Source of the DNA: an uncultured Alphaproteobacteria bacterium
GTDB taxonomy: Bacteria; Pseudomonadota; Alphaproteobacteria; Thalassobaculales; Thalassobaculaceae
Assembly (NCBI GenBank): GCA_937776645.1
Contig: CALMRI010000047.1
Coordinates: 1-64,000, forward strand
DNA: 64,000 bases
Direction: 5' to 3'
The notes under the pieces were generated by a model. That model did no database searches, was not told where the DNA came from, and saw nothing but the letters and a program-made list of their open reading frames with translations. Positions within the stretch are counted from its first letter, which is position 1; each line of letters opens with the position of its first letter. The position numbers and the translations under genes are program-made. This document shows, piece after piece, positions 1-9,920 of this stretch.

Positions 1-4
1 ATCA

Positions 5-445
5 ATGGAGATCATTCCATGGGATAAACAGCCTGAACCCATTCAGTAGTTTCGACTTTCAGTCGCTTTTTGCAAATAGCCAAACTCGCCCCGCCCCGAC
101 TTTGAGGCGCTTATCGCAGCGCAGAAGAAGAACATCGAAGCTTTCGTTGGCGCCAATCAGATCGTCGCCGAGGGCTATCAAGCGGCTGCCAAGCGTCAGG
201 CTGCAGTCGCCCAGGGCGCGATCCAGGATGCTCAGTCTCAGATGAGCGAACTGATGGCCGGCGGCGCACCCGGGGACCGGATCGCCAAGCAGGCCGATCT
301 AGTGAAGACCGGGATCGAACAGGCAGCCCAGTCGATGCGGGAAATGTCCGAGGCGATCCAGAAGTCCCAAGCCGAGGCCTTCGAAATCCTGAAGCGCCGC
401 ATGGATGAGGGCGTCGACGAAATCAAGGATTTCAAGGCCGCCTGA
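5..445 (+). pseudogene. phasin family protein, disrupted 5' end
   Basis: Phasins coat polyhydroxyalkanoate granules in the cytoplasm. The last ~115 codons (from about 98) read cleanly and give the typical motif DFEALIAAQKKNIEAF followed by a long Ala/Gln-rich amphipathic helix ending EIKDFKAA. The amino end is broken: an ATG at 5 opens MEIIPWDKQPEPIQ, then TAG at 47-49. The expected continuation FDFQSLFANSQTRPA is in the next frame from 51, and the original frame resumes inside a C-rich run near 92-97. A second in-frame TAG sits at 77-79, and no start codon lies between it and the intact part. Two compensating indels would restore one ~146-residue protein, so this is either a fresh pseudogene or two base-calling errors. 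Family assignment is firm; functional state is not. Confidence 0.75.
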
Positions 446-473
446 TCAACTCCGCCTTTTTGCGACTGATAAA

Positions 474-507
474 CAAGGCCCGCTCATCTACGAATGAGCC
501 GGCCTTG
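474..507 (+). terminator. hairpin terminator after phasin gene
   Basis: A 14-base stem (CAAGGCCCGCTCAT against its complement at 494-507, one C-C mismatch) closes a 6-base loop in the gap between the phasin stop and csaA. There is no strong T-run, so the role as transcription terminator is inferred from stem strength and position. Confidence 0.5.
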
Positions 508-567
508 CAGCATTTCCACCCGGTGATAGAGTCCCTGGCGACAGGTGAAACCGGACCGGGGCGGAGC

Positions 568-903
568 GTGACAATTGATTTTGATGACTTTCTGAAGGTC
601 GATATCCGGGTCGGGACCATCGTTGACGCCGAGGCTTACCCGGAGGCGCGCCGCCCGGCCTATAAACTTCGGGTCGATTTCGGCGACGAGATCGGCGTGA
701 AGAAGACCTCGGCCCAGATCACCCGGTATTACGATCTGCAAACCCTGCCCGGACGCCAAGTCGCGGCCGTGGTGAATTTCCCGCCTAAACAGATCGGTAA
801 ATTCATGAGCGAGGTTCTCGTCCTCGGCTTTCCGGACGCCGACGGCCAGGTGGTGATGGTCGCCATCGACCATCCCGTCCCGAATGGCGGCCGCCTCTTC
901 TAA
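568..903 (+). CDS. csaA: CsaA-type tRNA-binding protein
   Basis: Small one-domain protein with the OB fold also found at the C-terminus of methionyl-tRNA synthetase; CsaA homologues bind tRNA and have chaperone-like activity in the cytoplasm. The 111-residue product starts VTIDFDDFLKVDIRVGTIV and carries the family signature blocks KLRVDFGDEIGVKKTSAQIT, AVVNFPPKQIGKFMSEVLVLG and the C-terminal HPVPNGGRLF. The GTG at 568 is preferred over upstream starts because the family begins at this point and a GGGGCGGAG stretch precedes it. It is the only gene in the first 4.7 kb that is not frameshifted. Monocistronic as far as can be seen. Confidence 0.9.
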   Translation: MTIDFDDFLKVDIRVGTIVDAEAYPEARRPAYKLRVDFGDEIGVKKTSAQITRYYDLQTLPGRQVAAVVNFPPKQIGKFMSEVLVLGFPDADGQVVMVAIDHPVPNGGRLF

Positions 904-999
904 GGTTGCCGGTTCAGAGTCCAATCAGCGCCCCAGGCTTGCCAGATCGGCGCTCGCCAACGCACAATCCCCCTAAATACCGGGTCGGGAGAGTGTGCA

Positions 1000-1988
1000 A
1001 TGGCGAAAGAATTAAAAATTGGCGTTCAGACCAATGGGATCAAGCATGCCCATGGCGATCCGATGCCCGACGTCGACACCCGGTTCCGCATGGTCAAGGA
1101 AAGTGGCGCCTTCGACTATGTCGACAAGACCCCAGCGCCGGATGAGATCGACCAATTCATCGCCGCCCGCGAGAAGTACGACCTCCCGGTGCGGGCCGGG
1201 GGCTGGTTTTATACCCTTGGCCGGGACGAGGGGCTAATGGTCGAGAACCTCAAGCTAGCCGGCCGTCTTGGCTCGATCGTGCATAACGTGCAGGTCACCT
1301 CCCGTAAGGCGGACGGCACCCTGGCCAGCGATCGGGAGGTGGTGGATTTCTACGAACGGGCCGTCGCCGAGGGCGACCGGCAGGCCGTAGATCCCTGCCT
1401 GGAAGTGCATGTGAACATGTGGTCCGAGGACTTTCGCCGGGTCGAGGTCGTTGGCCGCATGGCAGAGGATCGCGGCCTGCCGTTCCGCATGACCCTCGAC
1501 CACAGCCACGTGATCTTCAAGATCGACAATCCCAAGGAACAGGAGGTGTTCGACATCCGAGGCGATGTTGAGGCAGGTCGACTGATCCTTGACCCTTTTG
1601 AGGCCCGGCAATGTTTGCCAGATCTGGATCGAGGCCGGTTGGGTGCGGCACTGCCATGCCCGTGCGGCGGTGCCGAACAATCCCAAAAACACCGCGGCCG
1701 TAGACGAGAACGGCAAACCCGGGCGGGGGCATCCAATATCCGTTCAGCGATCCCGGACCGAACAACTATCACGCTCCGTGGGACGGGGCGCTGCTGGAGC
1801 CCTGGAAGGAGGTGGTGCGCCAATTGATGCGCTACCACGCCGAGCATGAAGACAGCCAACTTGGCCAGATCAGCACCGAGTTCATCCCAAATCTCGACTA
1901 CGGCGAGGGCTGCGGATACTCGTTGTTCGAACAATCAACCGCCTGCGCCCGATGGATGCGGGAAACCTGGACCCAGACAGCCAGCTGA
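1000..1988 (+). pseudogene. sugar phosphate isomerase/epimerase-like TIM-barrel protein, frameshifted
   Basis: Starts MAKELKIGVQTNG after a GGGAGA ribosome site. The first ~205 residues look like an AP-endonuclease-2/xylose-isomerase-type TIM barrel, with the metal-site style segments CLEVHVNMWSEDF and MTLDHSHVIF. Around 1605 the coding signal moves to the second frame (CQIWIEAGWVRHCHARAAV), and at a G-run near 1722-1729 it moves to the third frame (IQYPFSDPGPNNYHAPWDGA), reaching TGA at 1986-1988. All three frames together give one ~328-residue product. Substrate unknown; such proteins act on sugars, sugar phosphates or inositols. The second break is in a homopolymer, so an error is possible there; the first is not. 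Confidence 0.65.
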
Positions 1989-2049
1989 GTTGTCGGCGGC
2001 ATTAGACCGATACCTGTAGACCGATTACTTGGCTTACACCGGCGCCGCC

Positions 2050-3416
2050 TCAAACAGGGAGCCGAATTCTGGCTCGCAGGCCACCGATCGGCGCGTCCTC
2101 CAGGGTCAGATCGCCGCCATGATTGCGGATGATATCCCGGGCGATGGTAAGGCCCAGACCGGTCCCCCCCGGTTTCCGGGTTGCGCGAGGAGTCGAGCCG
2201 GAAAAACGGCTTAAACACATCCTCGCGGCTTTCCAGGAGGGATCACCCGGACCATCATCATCCACGGTTATCAGGATCACCTCCTGCCGATACTCACCGC
2301 CACCGCGACAGTTTCGCCATAGCGTTTGGCGTTGGCGATTAAATTGACCAGAGCGCGCTTAAAGGCCTGGGGTCGGATCTCCAGTACGCCACACCATCCG
2401 ACGCGTTGACCACGAGGTAACCGTCGACCCGTCCCGCTTCTCCGCCGCTACGGCGTCCATGATCAAGGCCGCTAAATCGGTCGGAACCGGGGCTTCCGTC
2501 CCCTCTCCCCGCGCAAAGGCAAGGTAACCCTCGACCATATGCTCCATGTCATGCACATCACTCTTCAACTCGACGATCTCGGGCGTGTCTCCGAGCATCG
2601 CCAGTTGCAATTTCATCCGGGTCAGCGGCGTGCGCAGATCATGCGAGACGCCGGCCAGCATCTCTGTCCTCTGGGTAAACTGGCGGCGCAAGCGTTCGCG
2701 CATCTGCTGGAAGGCCTCGGCGGCCTGCCGGACCTCGGCGGCGCCCTCGGGCCGAAAATCCCGACCTCACGGCCCATGCCAAAACTGCGCGCCGCGATCG
2801 CCAGGCGGCGGATCGGCCGGATTTGGTTCCGCATGAAAACAATGGCGATGGCGAAAAGCACCAGCGAGCTACCAACCATCCACATCAAAAAGATGTACGG
2901 CGTCGAGCTGTAGAGCCGCTTTTGATGCACATCGAATTCCAGCACCCCATCCGCCAACTGGACCTGTACAATGACCCGTCGATTCACGCTTACCGTATCG
3001 ATCAGGAATGGTCGACGAACCCGTTCATCCATAGCTTCGGTCAATCGGTGTTCGACCCGGTCTCGCGGCGGCAACCTGGACGCGTTGGTCAGAATTTCGC
3101 CGGGCTTGTAGACAATAATCGCATGCAGCAGTTTGCGCGCGCGGCGGCTGATATCAGCGATCTCCTCCGGTGGCGGCAGCGGTGACATCGCATCAACGAG
3201 AAACGAAATATCGCCAGCCAGCGTATGCGCCAGACGCCGGGTCATGGTGTCCCAATGTCGGTCGAAAAAGACGAAGGTCGAGATCGCCTGCATCAGGATC
3301 AACGGGGTGACGATGATCAGCAGCGCCCGACCGAATAAGGTCTTCGGCAGAAACCTCTTGATCCACGGCTCCTCCGCCGCAGTTGTGTCGGCACTCAGCG
3401 TTCGGCCGGTCGCCAA
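2050..3416 (-). pseudogene. EnvZ-type sensor histidine kinase, multiply frameshifted
   Basis: The amino half is intact: a TM helix near residue 30 (LLIIVTPLILMQAISTFVFF), a periplasmic segment, a second TM (IFLMWMVGSSLVLFAIAIVF) and the start of a HAMP linker. The phospho-acceptor box GVSHDLRTPLTRMKLQL and the N box (LVNLIANAKRYG) are present but in different frames. The G1/G2 region (VDDDGPGDP, GGTGLGLTIARDIIRNHGG) and the end RARIRLPV at 2050 follow after more shifts. I count at least five frame changes, near 2770, 2440, 2290, 2235 and 2165. The product would be the osmosensor-like kinase partner of the regulator just upstream, with which it forms an operon on this strand. With so many lesions this is a true pseudogene rather than a read error. 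Confidence 0.8.
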
Positions 3417-3435
3417 AGGCGGTCAGTTTCTTGGG

Positions 3436-4125
3436 TCATGCATCAGCCTTCAGGACATAGCCTAGACCGCGGACCGTCTGCAGATAGCGGGGAAATTTCG
3501 GATCCTGCTCCAATTTTCGCCTAAGCCTGGTAATCTGCACGTCCACGGTCCGAGCGTTCCCATTGACCGCGTTACAGGCCAGCAAGTCTTCGCGGCTCAA
3601 TGGTGTGCCGGCGCGTTCGACAAAAGCGCGCAACAACCCCGTCTCGGCGTCAGTCAATCGTATCCGCAGCGGCCCGCGATAGAGCTGATCCTGGCGCAGA
3701 TCGAAATGAAACCGCCAAAATGGACCGAGTCATCGACGCCGCCGCGGCCCGGGGCTCCGCGACACGGCGCAAAATAGTGCGTATGCGCAGCAACAGTTCG
3801 CGTGGCTCGAACGGCTTCGGCAGATAATCGTCGGCCCCGCTCTCCAACCCAGCGATCCGGTCTTCCGGCTCCCCCATCGCGGTCAACAACAGGATCGGCA
3901 CCCGCTCGGTGCGCCGCAAATCCGCCGTCAGCTCCAGTCCGGTCTCGCCCGGCATCATCACATCCAACACGATCAGATCAAACGCCAACCGAGCAGACGC
4001 TGGCGTGCCTCGCTGGCATCGGAGGCGCCGGTTACCCGAAAACCATTTTCGCTCAAATATCGATGCAGCAGTGACCGTAGCCGGCTGTCGTCATCGACAA
4101 CCAGAATGTGCGGCAGGTCATCCAT
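3436..4125 (-). pseudogene. OmpR-family response regulator, frameshifted
   Basis: Starts MDDLPHILVVDDDSRLRSLL, the acidic pocket of a receiver domain. The phosphorylated Asp block LIVLDVMMPGETGLEL and the Lys switch DDYLPKPFEPRELL lie in a second frame after a shift near 3985. The winged-helix DNA-binding domain (TVDVQITRLRRKLEQDPKFPRYLQTVRGLGYVL) is in a third frame after a shift near 3705. Combined length ~230 residues is normal for OmpR. The gene reads into the kinase (stop 3436, kinase start 3416), the usual ompR-envZ layout. Both parts of the system are broken, so no signalling is expected unless the frame changes are sequencing errors. Confidence 0.8.
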
Positions 4126-4141
4126 TGTCCTGGATCGGGGG

Positions 4142-4699
4142 CTATGATCCACCGCCTCGTGATCGGGTCGGCGCCAGCTCTCCTGACGGCAGGTCGAACC
4201 TGAAACGACCCCATCGTCTGCTCCATCCGAAACGCCAGCGATCGTTGCTGTCCATGATCCCTTGCAAGACATTCTTGAAACCCTGAACCGCCTCGACGCC
4301 CGCGGCTTCATAGGCTCCTGGCGATACGCTTGCGCTGATTGGACGTCAGCGCTCGTTCCAGCTCCACGCCCTTTTCGGTCAGACGCATCAACCGTTTGCG
4401 GCGATCCTCGTCGACGTGTGCTGCTCGATATAACGTTCCCGAACCAGCTGACTCAGCACCCTGGACAGACTTTGTTTGGTGATCTTCAGGATGCCCAGCA
4501 GCTGCGTGACCGTGATGTCGGGATTGCGGCCGACGAAATAGATCGCTCGGTGATGCGCCCGGCCAAGCCCGATCTCCGACAACATGGCATCCGGTTCGCT
4601 GGTGAAGTCCCGATAGGCGAAAAACAGCATTTCGATCGCCTGCCGCAACTCCTCCTCGCGCAGGAACTGAGGATCAGCCATGCTTTTTATGTCAGCCAT
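4142..4699 (-). pseudogene. MarR-family regulator, frameshifted at the C-terminus
   Basis: MADIKSMADPQFLREEELRQ starts a MarR protein whose winged helix (NPDITVTQLLGILKITKQSLSRVLSQLVRERYIE) is intact. The beta-wing (QHVDEDRRKRLMRLTEKGVELERAL) continues in another frame after a shift near 4425, and the last helix (EAAGVEAVQGFKNVLQGI) is in a third frame after about 4310. The start at 4699 overlaps a 19-bp palindrome that is probably its own operator. In many alphaproteobacteria the same MarR gene sits between ompR/envZ and a branched-chain aminotransferase, as here. The DNA-binding helices could still be made, but the dimerisation helix would be wrong. Confidence 0.75.
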
Positions 4700-4707
4700 G
4701 TTGACAT
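4689..4707. promoter_or_regulatory. 19-bp palindrome, likely MarR operator over a -35 box
   Basis: ATGTCAGCCATGTTGACAT has 6-base inverted arms (ATGTCA / TGACAT) around a 7-base centre. It overlaps the marR start codon and contains TTGACA at 4701-4706, followed 17 bases later by TATTCG at 4724-4729, a plausible promoter for the downstream aminotransferase. MarR proteins typically bind such palindromes in divergent promoters; the role is inferred. Confidence 0.5.
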
Positions 4708-4825
4708 ATTTTCCTCTGAATGTTATTCGTAGGCCGTGATATCGCGTAATATTATGGCCCGAATTGACAACCTTCGGCATTTTTCGCGATATACCCGAAG
4801 AAAATGCTGCACAGGAATCACAGCC

Positions 4826-5722
4826 ATGTCCCTGATCCCTTTCGATGACCGAGACGGTTTCATTTGGTTCGATGGTCGCTTGATCGATTGGCGAGATGCC
4901 AAGCTCCACGTTCTCAGTCATGCGCTACACTATGCCAGTTCCGTGTTCGAGGGCGAACGAGTTTATAGCGGTTCGATCTTCAAATCCCGCGAACATACCC
5001 AACGTCTGCACAAATCAGCCCATATTCTTGGGTTCGAAATCCCCTATTCGGTCGAGCAAATCGAGGCGGCACAACGGGAGTTAGTCACGGCGATGGGCAT
5101 CGTTGATGGCTATGTCAGACCGATTGCCTGGCGCGGCACCGAGATGATGGGCGTCTCGGCACAGGAGGCGAAAATCCACTTGGCGATCGCAGTTTGGGAA
5201 TGGCCATCTTATTTCGACGCCGAGGCTAAGATGAAGGGGATTCATCTTGGGATCGCGAAATGGCGCCGACCGTCGCCAGCCTCGGCCCCGGTCGACAGCA
5301 AGGCGGCCGGCCTTTACATGATCTGCACCCTATCGAAGCATGAAGCTGAGGCTCAGGGGCTGCACGACGCCCTTATGCTCGACTATCGCGGCCAGGTCGC
5401 CGAGACGACCAGCGCCAACATCTTCTTCGTCATGGATGACGGCAAAATTCATACGCCGATTCCTGACTGCTTCCTGGATGGCATTACCCGGCGCACGGTG
5501 ATCGATCTGGCGAAAAAGCGCGGCTATGAAATTGTCGAACGGGCCATCATGCCCGAAGACATGGCCAAAGCGACCGAGTGCTTCGTGACCGGGACAGCCG
5601 CCGAAGTCACGCCCGTAGGCAAGATCGGTGACTACATTTTCACACCTGGAGAGATTAGTCGAAATCTCGACGCCGACTACACCGCGCTGGTGAATGGTAA
5701 GGGCGCTACCACCGCCGAATAG
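4826..5722 (+). CDS. ilvE: branched-chain amino acid aminotransferase
   Basis: PLP-dependent fold-type IV transaminase that interconverts Leu, Ile and Val with their 2-oxo acids using 2-oxoglutarate. The 298-residue length fits the family. Visible landmarks are HYASSVFEGERVY near residue 35, the Schiff-base lysine in PVDSKAAGLYM (K159), the loop AETTSANIFFV and the phosphate-binding GTAAEVTPVG near the end. The start at 4826 is chosen over 4736 because AGGAA precedes it and homologues begin MSLIPFDDRDG. Divergent from the marR pseudogene and probably once controlled by it. D-amino-acid aminotransferase or aminodeoxychorismate lyase are less likely given the FEG and PVDSKA motifs. Confidence 0.88.
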   Translation: MSLIPFDDRDGFIWFDGRLIDWRDAKLHVLSHALHYASSVFEGERVYSGSIFKSREHTQRLHKSAHILGFEIPYSVEQIEAAQRELVTAMGIVDGYVRPIAWRGTEMMGVSAQEAKIHLAIAVWEWPSYFDAEAKMKGIHLGIAKWRRPSPASAPVDSKAAGLYMICTLSKHEAEAQGLHDALMLDYRGQVAETTSANIFFVMDDGKIHTPIPDCFLDGITRRTVIDLAKKRGYEIVERAIMPEDMAKATECFVTGTAAEVTPVGKIGDYIFTPGEISRNLDADYTALVNGKGATTAE

Positions 5723-5761
5723 GCGTAATCCTCCGCGCCCTTATCAAGTCGAACGAGCGTG

Positions 5762-5792
5762 AACGCCGCCGAGACAGCCATGGTGGCGTTTT
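5762..5792. terminator. hairpin between convergent ilvE and argE
   Basis: AACGCCGCC at 5762-5770 can pair with GGTGGCGTT at 5784-5792 (one G-T pair or mismatch), followed by TTTG. It lies between two converging genes and could stop transcription from the left; the stem-loop is visible, the role inferred. Confidence 0.45.
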
Positions 5793-5833
5793 GCATAGAG
5801 AGTGGTCGGGCCCCGGCCTTCAGACTGAGGCGA

Positions 5834-7006
5834 TCAAGCGCCGGTTTCTGCCCAATCCATCAGCTTTTCTATAAACGCGACACATTCGGCCATTTGGCTC
5901 ACCTCGATGAATTCGTCGGGCTGGTGGGCCTGCTGGATTGAACCGGGGCCAAAGATCACGCCCGGAATCCCAGCCTGCTGAAACAACCCCGCCTCGGTAC
6001 CAAAGGAGACGGTACTGGATTCGTTCAACCCGGTTAGATGGCGGATCAATTGCTCCGCCGCGGATTCAACGTCCGGCATCAACGGCGGCGTAGTGTTCCT
6101 AAGTACCGTGGTGACGCCGGCATGTGGTGCAACCGCCTTCAACTTCGGCTCGACAGTCTCCGCGATGAACGCCCGGACCCGGTTCTCCAGGACGTCGGGA
6201 ACCTCGTCTGGGAGGCCACGATAGCCCCAGTTTAAATGGGTATATTCGGGAATGATGTTGTGCGCGGTCCCACCCTCGATCACCCCAAGATCAAAAGTGG
6301 TATAGGGCGGATCAAAGGGACTATCCGGATCGGCGTTATCAGCTAATTCCTGCTGCAAATCCTCGATAAAGGTGATGATCCGCCCGGTAGCCATGATCGA
6401 ATTCGCACCACGATGCGGCTCGCTTGAATGGCCGGGGACACCGCGCACGGTGGTGCGAAAGGCGCGGCCGCCCTTATTGCCGCCGATAATTTTCATCATC
6501 GTCGGCTCACCAACGACAACGGCACGCGGCAAAGGTAGATTGTCGACCACGTCCTTAATCAGCCGGCGCACACCGATGCAACCGACTTCTTCGTCGTAGG
6601 AGAAAGCGAAATGGATCGGGGTTTTCAGACGACGGCGCTGCATTTCCGGTGCGAGCGCCAGCGCGATGGCGCAAAAACCCTTCATATCACAGGTGCCACG
6701 CGCATAAAGCTTGCCATTTTCTCGATGCATCTTGAACGGATCCCGGCTCCATTCCTGGCCATCCACCGGCACCACGTCGGTATGGCCGGAAAGCACAACG
6801 CCGCCTCGATCCTCAGGTCCGATTGTGGCCCAGAGATTAGCTTTACTACCTTCATCGTTACGCGTCAGCCGCGTCGGAATGCCAAGCTCCCGCAGATAGT
6901 TCTGAACGTCGTCGATCAGCGCGAGATTGCTTAGTCGCGACGTGGTGTCGAAGGCGACCAAGCGGTCCAGCCACTCGATCGAACTGCTCAGAGTATTGGT
7001 CGTCAT
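5834..7006 (-). CDS. argE: acetylornithine deacetylase (M20 peptidase family)
   Basis: Hydrolyses N-acetylornithine to ornithine and acetate in arginine synthesis. At 390 residues it matches the ArgE group of M20 metallohydrolases. Zinc ligands can be placed: SGHTDVVP (H75, D77), ARGTCDMKGF (bridging Asp), the catalytic acid pair in DEEVGC, VVGEPT, and the C-terminal His in QQAHQPDEFIEV. The dimerisation domain with VPGHSSEPHRGANSI is present. A related M20 enzyme such as succinyl-diaminopimelate desuccinylase is possible but the GEPTMM and FGTEAGLFQ segments favour ArgE. Cytoplasmic. It lies 31 bases downstream of trkH on the same strand. Confidence 0.85.
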   Translation of the reverse strand: MTTNTLSSSIEWLDRLVAFDTTSRLSNLALIDDVQNYLRELGIPTRLTRNDEGSKANLWATIGPEDRGGVVLSGHTDVVPVDGQEWSRDPFKMHRENGKLYARGTCDMKGFCAIALALAPEMQRRRLKTPIHFAFSYDEEVGCIGVRRLIKDVVDNLPLPRAVVVGEPTMMKIIGGNKGGRAFRTTVRGVPGHSSEPHRGANSIMATGRIITFIEDLQQELADNADPDSPFDPPYTTFDLGVIEGGTAHNIIPEYTHLNWGYRGLPDEVPDVLENRVRAFIAETVEPKLKAVAPHAGVTTVLRNTTPPLMPDVESAAEQLIRHLTGLNESSTVSFGTEAGLFQQAGIPGVIFGPGSIQQAHQPDEFIEVSQMAECVAFIEKLMDWAETGA

Positions 7007-7037
7007 CTTCGAGTCATCTCCAGTTCAAAGGCTGGCA

Positions 7038-8490
7038 TCAACGTGTCCAGAACGTCGGCGAGAACATCACCAGCACGGTAAACAGCTCCAGCCGACCGAG
7101 CAACATCCCGAAGGACAAAAGCCATTTCGCCGATTCCGGCAAGCTGCTGAAATTTCCAGAGGGTCCGATTACATCGCCAAGCCCTGGGCCGACATTGCTG
7201 ATCGCCGTGGCGGCGCCAGAAATCGCCGTTATAAAGTCCAACCCCAGCGCCGCCAAGGCCGCCGCCAGAGCGCCGAAACAGACGATATACAGGAAGAAAA
7301 ACCCCATCACCGCGTCCGAGACGTTCTCCGGAATAGCCTTTTTGTTGTAGTAGGGAATGAACACCCCATGTGGCAGCAGCAGCCGTCTGACCTGCGCACT
7401 CGTCGTGGCGTAAAGCACCTGAAAACGGAAGATCTTGATGCCGCAGGTCGTTGACCCGGCACACCCGCCGACAAACATCAAACAGAGCAGCAGCATGACC
7501 GGAAAGCCCCCCCAGAGACCGAAATCCACGGTCGTATATCCGGTGCCGGTCAGAACAGAAATCACGTTGAAGGAGGCGTAGCGAATCGCATCGAGGAAAC
7601 TGAAACCACCCTTCAGCCAAATCCAGATCGTCACGCTCGATACCGCCAGCAACACAATAGCGAGGAACCATCTGACCTGGCTGTCCCGGCGCATGGAGAT
7701 CAGATCCCCCCGGACAGCGCGCAGATAATAAACGAACGGCAACGAACCGATTATCATTCCGGCGACAATGATCCACTCGGCGGTCTCGTTGCGAAAATGC
7801 CCGACCGAGGCATCCTTGGTCGAATATCCGCCTGTCGCAATTGTGCCCATCGCGTGAGTAATTGCATCAAACCCAGGCAATCCCGCCAACCATAAGCCAA
7901 ACGCACAGATTCCGGTCAGCAGCAGATAAATCACAAAGATGCCGCCGGCCAATTGCGCGGCGCGGGGTAGCACCTTGTCAGGCGCATCGAACGCCTCGGT
8001 CTGAAACAGCTGCATTCCTCCGACACTCAGCATCGGCAGCATCGCCAGCGCCATCACGATAATGCCGACACCGCCCAGCCATTGCAGCAGCGCGCGCCAC
8101 AGCAAGATTCCCGGCGGCGCGGAATCCAGACCAACGATCACCGTCGACCCGGTCGTGGTGATCCCCGACATTGATTCGAAAAAAGCGTCGGCGACACTGA
8201 GGTCCAGCTTCGAGAAGGCAAAAGGCAAGGCGCCAACCGCCGCCACGGCGACCCAACTCATGGTGGTCAGAAGAAACGCCTGACGCAAATTGAGATGGGT
8301 ATGCATCCCGGTGCGTGTCGTCAGCATCAAGCTAACGCCGACGAACAATGACACCGCCGCCGAACCGGCGAAAACCTGCCAGTCCGAATTACCGGTCGGC
8401 CAAATCAGCTATCGCTGGCAGCCCCATAGCGACGGCCAGCAGCGACATCAACAGGCCGATGATGAACAGGACAGGGCCGAACGCGACCAA
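7038..8490 (-). CDS. trkH: TrkH-type potassium uptake subunit, frameshift near N-terminus
   Basis: Membrane subunit of a Trk/Ktr potassium importer. From 8354 the frame is open for 438 residues with four pore loops ending in selectivity-filter glycines: SGITTTGSTVI, GTIATGGYSTKD, VLTGTGYTTVD and AISNVGPGLGD. Intermediate TM helices and the linker GGCAGSTTCGIKIFRFQ are typical. The preceding ~35 residues (ending GLPAIADLADR) are in another frame up to TAA near 8390, so one indel separates TM helix 1 from the rest. The start at TTG 8490 is a guess because no ATG is in frame. An internal start could give a protein lacking the first helix. No TrkA gene is in the window. Confidence 0.75.
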
Positions 8491-8606
8491 GACGTCTCCG
8501 ATCCGTGCCGTTCAAGAATGCGTGATCATTGGCGAAAATAACCGGCAAGTCCACCTATCGGCGTTCTGGGCCGTCAATATCGATTCCCGAAAGATGGGTC
8601 TGTTTC

Positions 8607-9245
8607 CTAACCCGGATTGCCGACTAAGCTCAAAAATTCGTGCCGCATCTCGCGGTCATCCTTGAAACAACCAAGCATGGTCTTTGTGACCATGGTTACG
8701 CCGGGCTTGTGAACGCCTCGTGTGGTCATGCACTCATGCGCGGCCTCGATAACCACCGCCACGCCTTTGGGTCGCAGAACATCGTTGATCGTGTTGGCAA
8801 CCTGGGCCGTCAGCTTTTCCTGGATCTGCATCCGCTTGGCATAGATATCAAGCACCCGGGCAAGCTTACTCACGCCAACCACCCGCCCGTCGGGAACATA
8901 GGCGATATGAACCTTGCCGATGATCGGCAGGATGTGGTGTTCGCAAAACGATTCCAGGCGAATGTTCCGCAACAGCACCATTCCCTCATATTGCTCGGTC
9001 TCCTCGAACGTGCGCCCAAGGATCGCGGTCGGGTCCTCTCGATAACCGCCGAACAGCTCCTCGTAGGCCTTGACCACACGTTTCGGCGTGTCGATCAGTC
9101 CTTCACGATCCGGATCGTCGCCAATCCATTGAATCAAGGTCCTAACCGCCGCTTCGGCGTCGTCGCGCGAAGGCCGGACTGTGGTCAGCGCGCCTGCATG
9201 TACCGGCATCGTGCTATCGGCGGGGCCGTGATCATCTGGCGCCAT
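8607..9245 (-). CDS. folE: GTP cyclohydrolase I
   Basis: Converts GTP to 7,8-dihydroneopterin triphosphate, the first step of folate and tetrahydropterin synthesis, as a cytoplasmic decamer. The 212-residue product has the zinc and catalytic residues in [18 protein letters not shown] (Cys and both His) and in [12 protein letters not shown] (second zinc Cys). The conserved C-terminal fold block TMLGCFKDD then RHEFLSLV is also present. The amino extension of ~30 residues is variable in the family. Monocistronic, transcribed away from apaG with a 137-base gap. Confidence 0.95.
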   Translation of the reverse strand: MAPDDHGPADSTMPVHAGALTTVRPSRDDAEAAVRTLIQWIGDDPDREGLIDTPKRVVKAYEELFGGYREDPTAILGRTFEETEQYEGMVLLRNIRLESFCEHHILPIIGKVHIAYVPDGRVVGVSKLARVLDIYAKRMQIQEKLTAQVANTINDVLRPKGVAVVIEAAHECMTTRGVHKPGVTMVTKTMLGCFKDDREMRHEFLSLVGNPG

Positions 9246-9382
9246 GATGTATTCCTCTTCACGTAGCGAACGCTATTTCATCATTGCAGTCCGGTTGGAG
9301 TTAGGCAAATGTCGCGCCTAACGACCAATCGATGGGCTCAACACGCCACAGCGCGACAACCGGATAGTAAATCTTTGTCGAT

Positions 9383-9775
9383 TCAGTTCAAGCGCACGGA
9401 TTCATGCGGGCTATCCAACGAGAATGCCGGGACCGGGACCTCGAACAGGTCGCCATCCTCACCCTCCATCTCATAAGACCCAACCATCAGCCCCGACGGG
9501 GTTTTCAACGGCGTGCCGCTGGTATACTCGAAACTTTCTCCAGGACGCAGCACCGGTTGCTCGCCGACCACCCCGGGCCCTCGAACTTCCTGGGTATGTC
9601 CCGTCGCATCGGTGATCGACCAGGTGCGGTTGCGCAATTGCACCGTTGTGTCCCCGAGATTTTCTATCGTCACCTGATACGCCCAGACGTAGTGCGCCTC
9701 CGAAGGCGACGACTGGTCCTCAAGATAGACCGGCTTCACGGTGACCTTGATAGCATTGGTCGTCTGGTAATACAC
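9383..9775 (-). CDS. apaG: ApaG protein
   Basis: Single-domain protein of the ApaG/DUF525 family, an immunoglobulin-like beta sandwich found widely in proteobacteria; its exact biochemical role is unsettled. The 130-residue product has the diagnostic runs [38 protein letters not shown] and [20 protein letters not shown]. The length is standard. It stands alone here, downstream of a region of decayed genes and not next to ksgA, where it sits in gammaproteobacteria. Confidence 0.93.
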   Translation of the reverse strand: MYYQTTNAIKVTVKPVYLEDQSSPSEAHYVWAYQVTIENLGDTTVQLRNRTWSITDATGHTQEVRGPGVVGEQPVLRPGESFEYTSGTPLKTPSGLMVGSYEMEGEDGDLFEVPVPAFSLDSPHESVRLN

Positions 9776-9920
9776 GGTCTCTCCTCCCCACCCAATCCAG
9801 GAACGGGCTAGCGACGGCTGATCAGAGGCCTCTTATGTAAGGTGCAGGCAGGTGATGTCCACAGCAAACCGCGCCAAGCGGTTTGTTCCATAGTCAATAC
9901 GCCTGCGTTTGCCTACCGGA

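Noticed and set aside
484..924. 146-codon open frame antisense to csaA
   Set aside because: Shadow of a G+C-rich gene on the other strand; no family features or ribosome site.
1350..1934. 194-codon minus-strand frame over the TIM-barrel gene
   Set aside because: Arg/Ser/Pro-rich translation typical of antisense reading; the plus strand has recognisable protein in all parts.
2050..3416. Programmed frameshifting in the histidine kinase
   Set aside because: At least five shifts at unrelated sites without slippery sequences; decay is far more likely.
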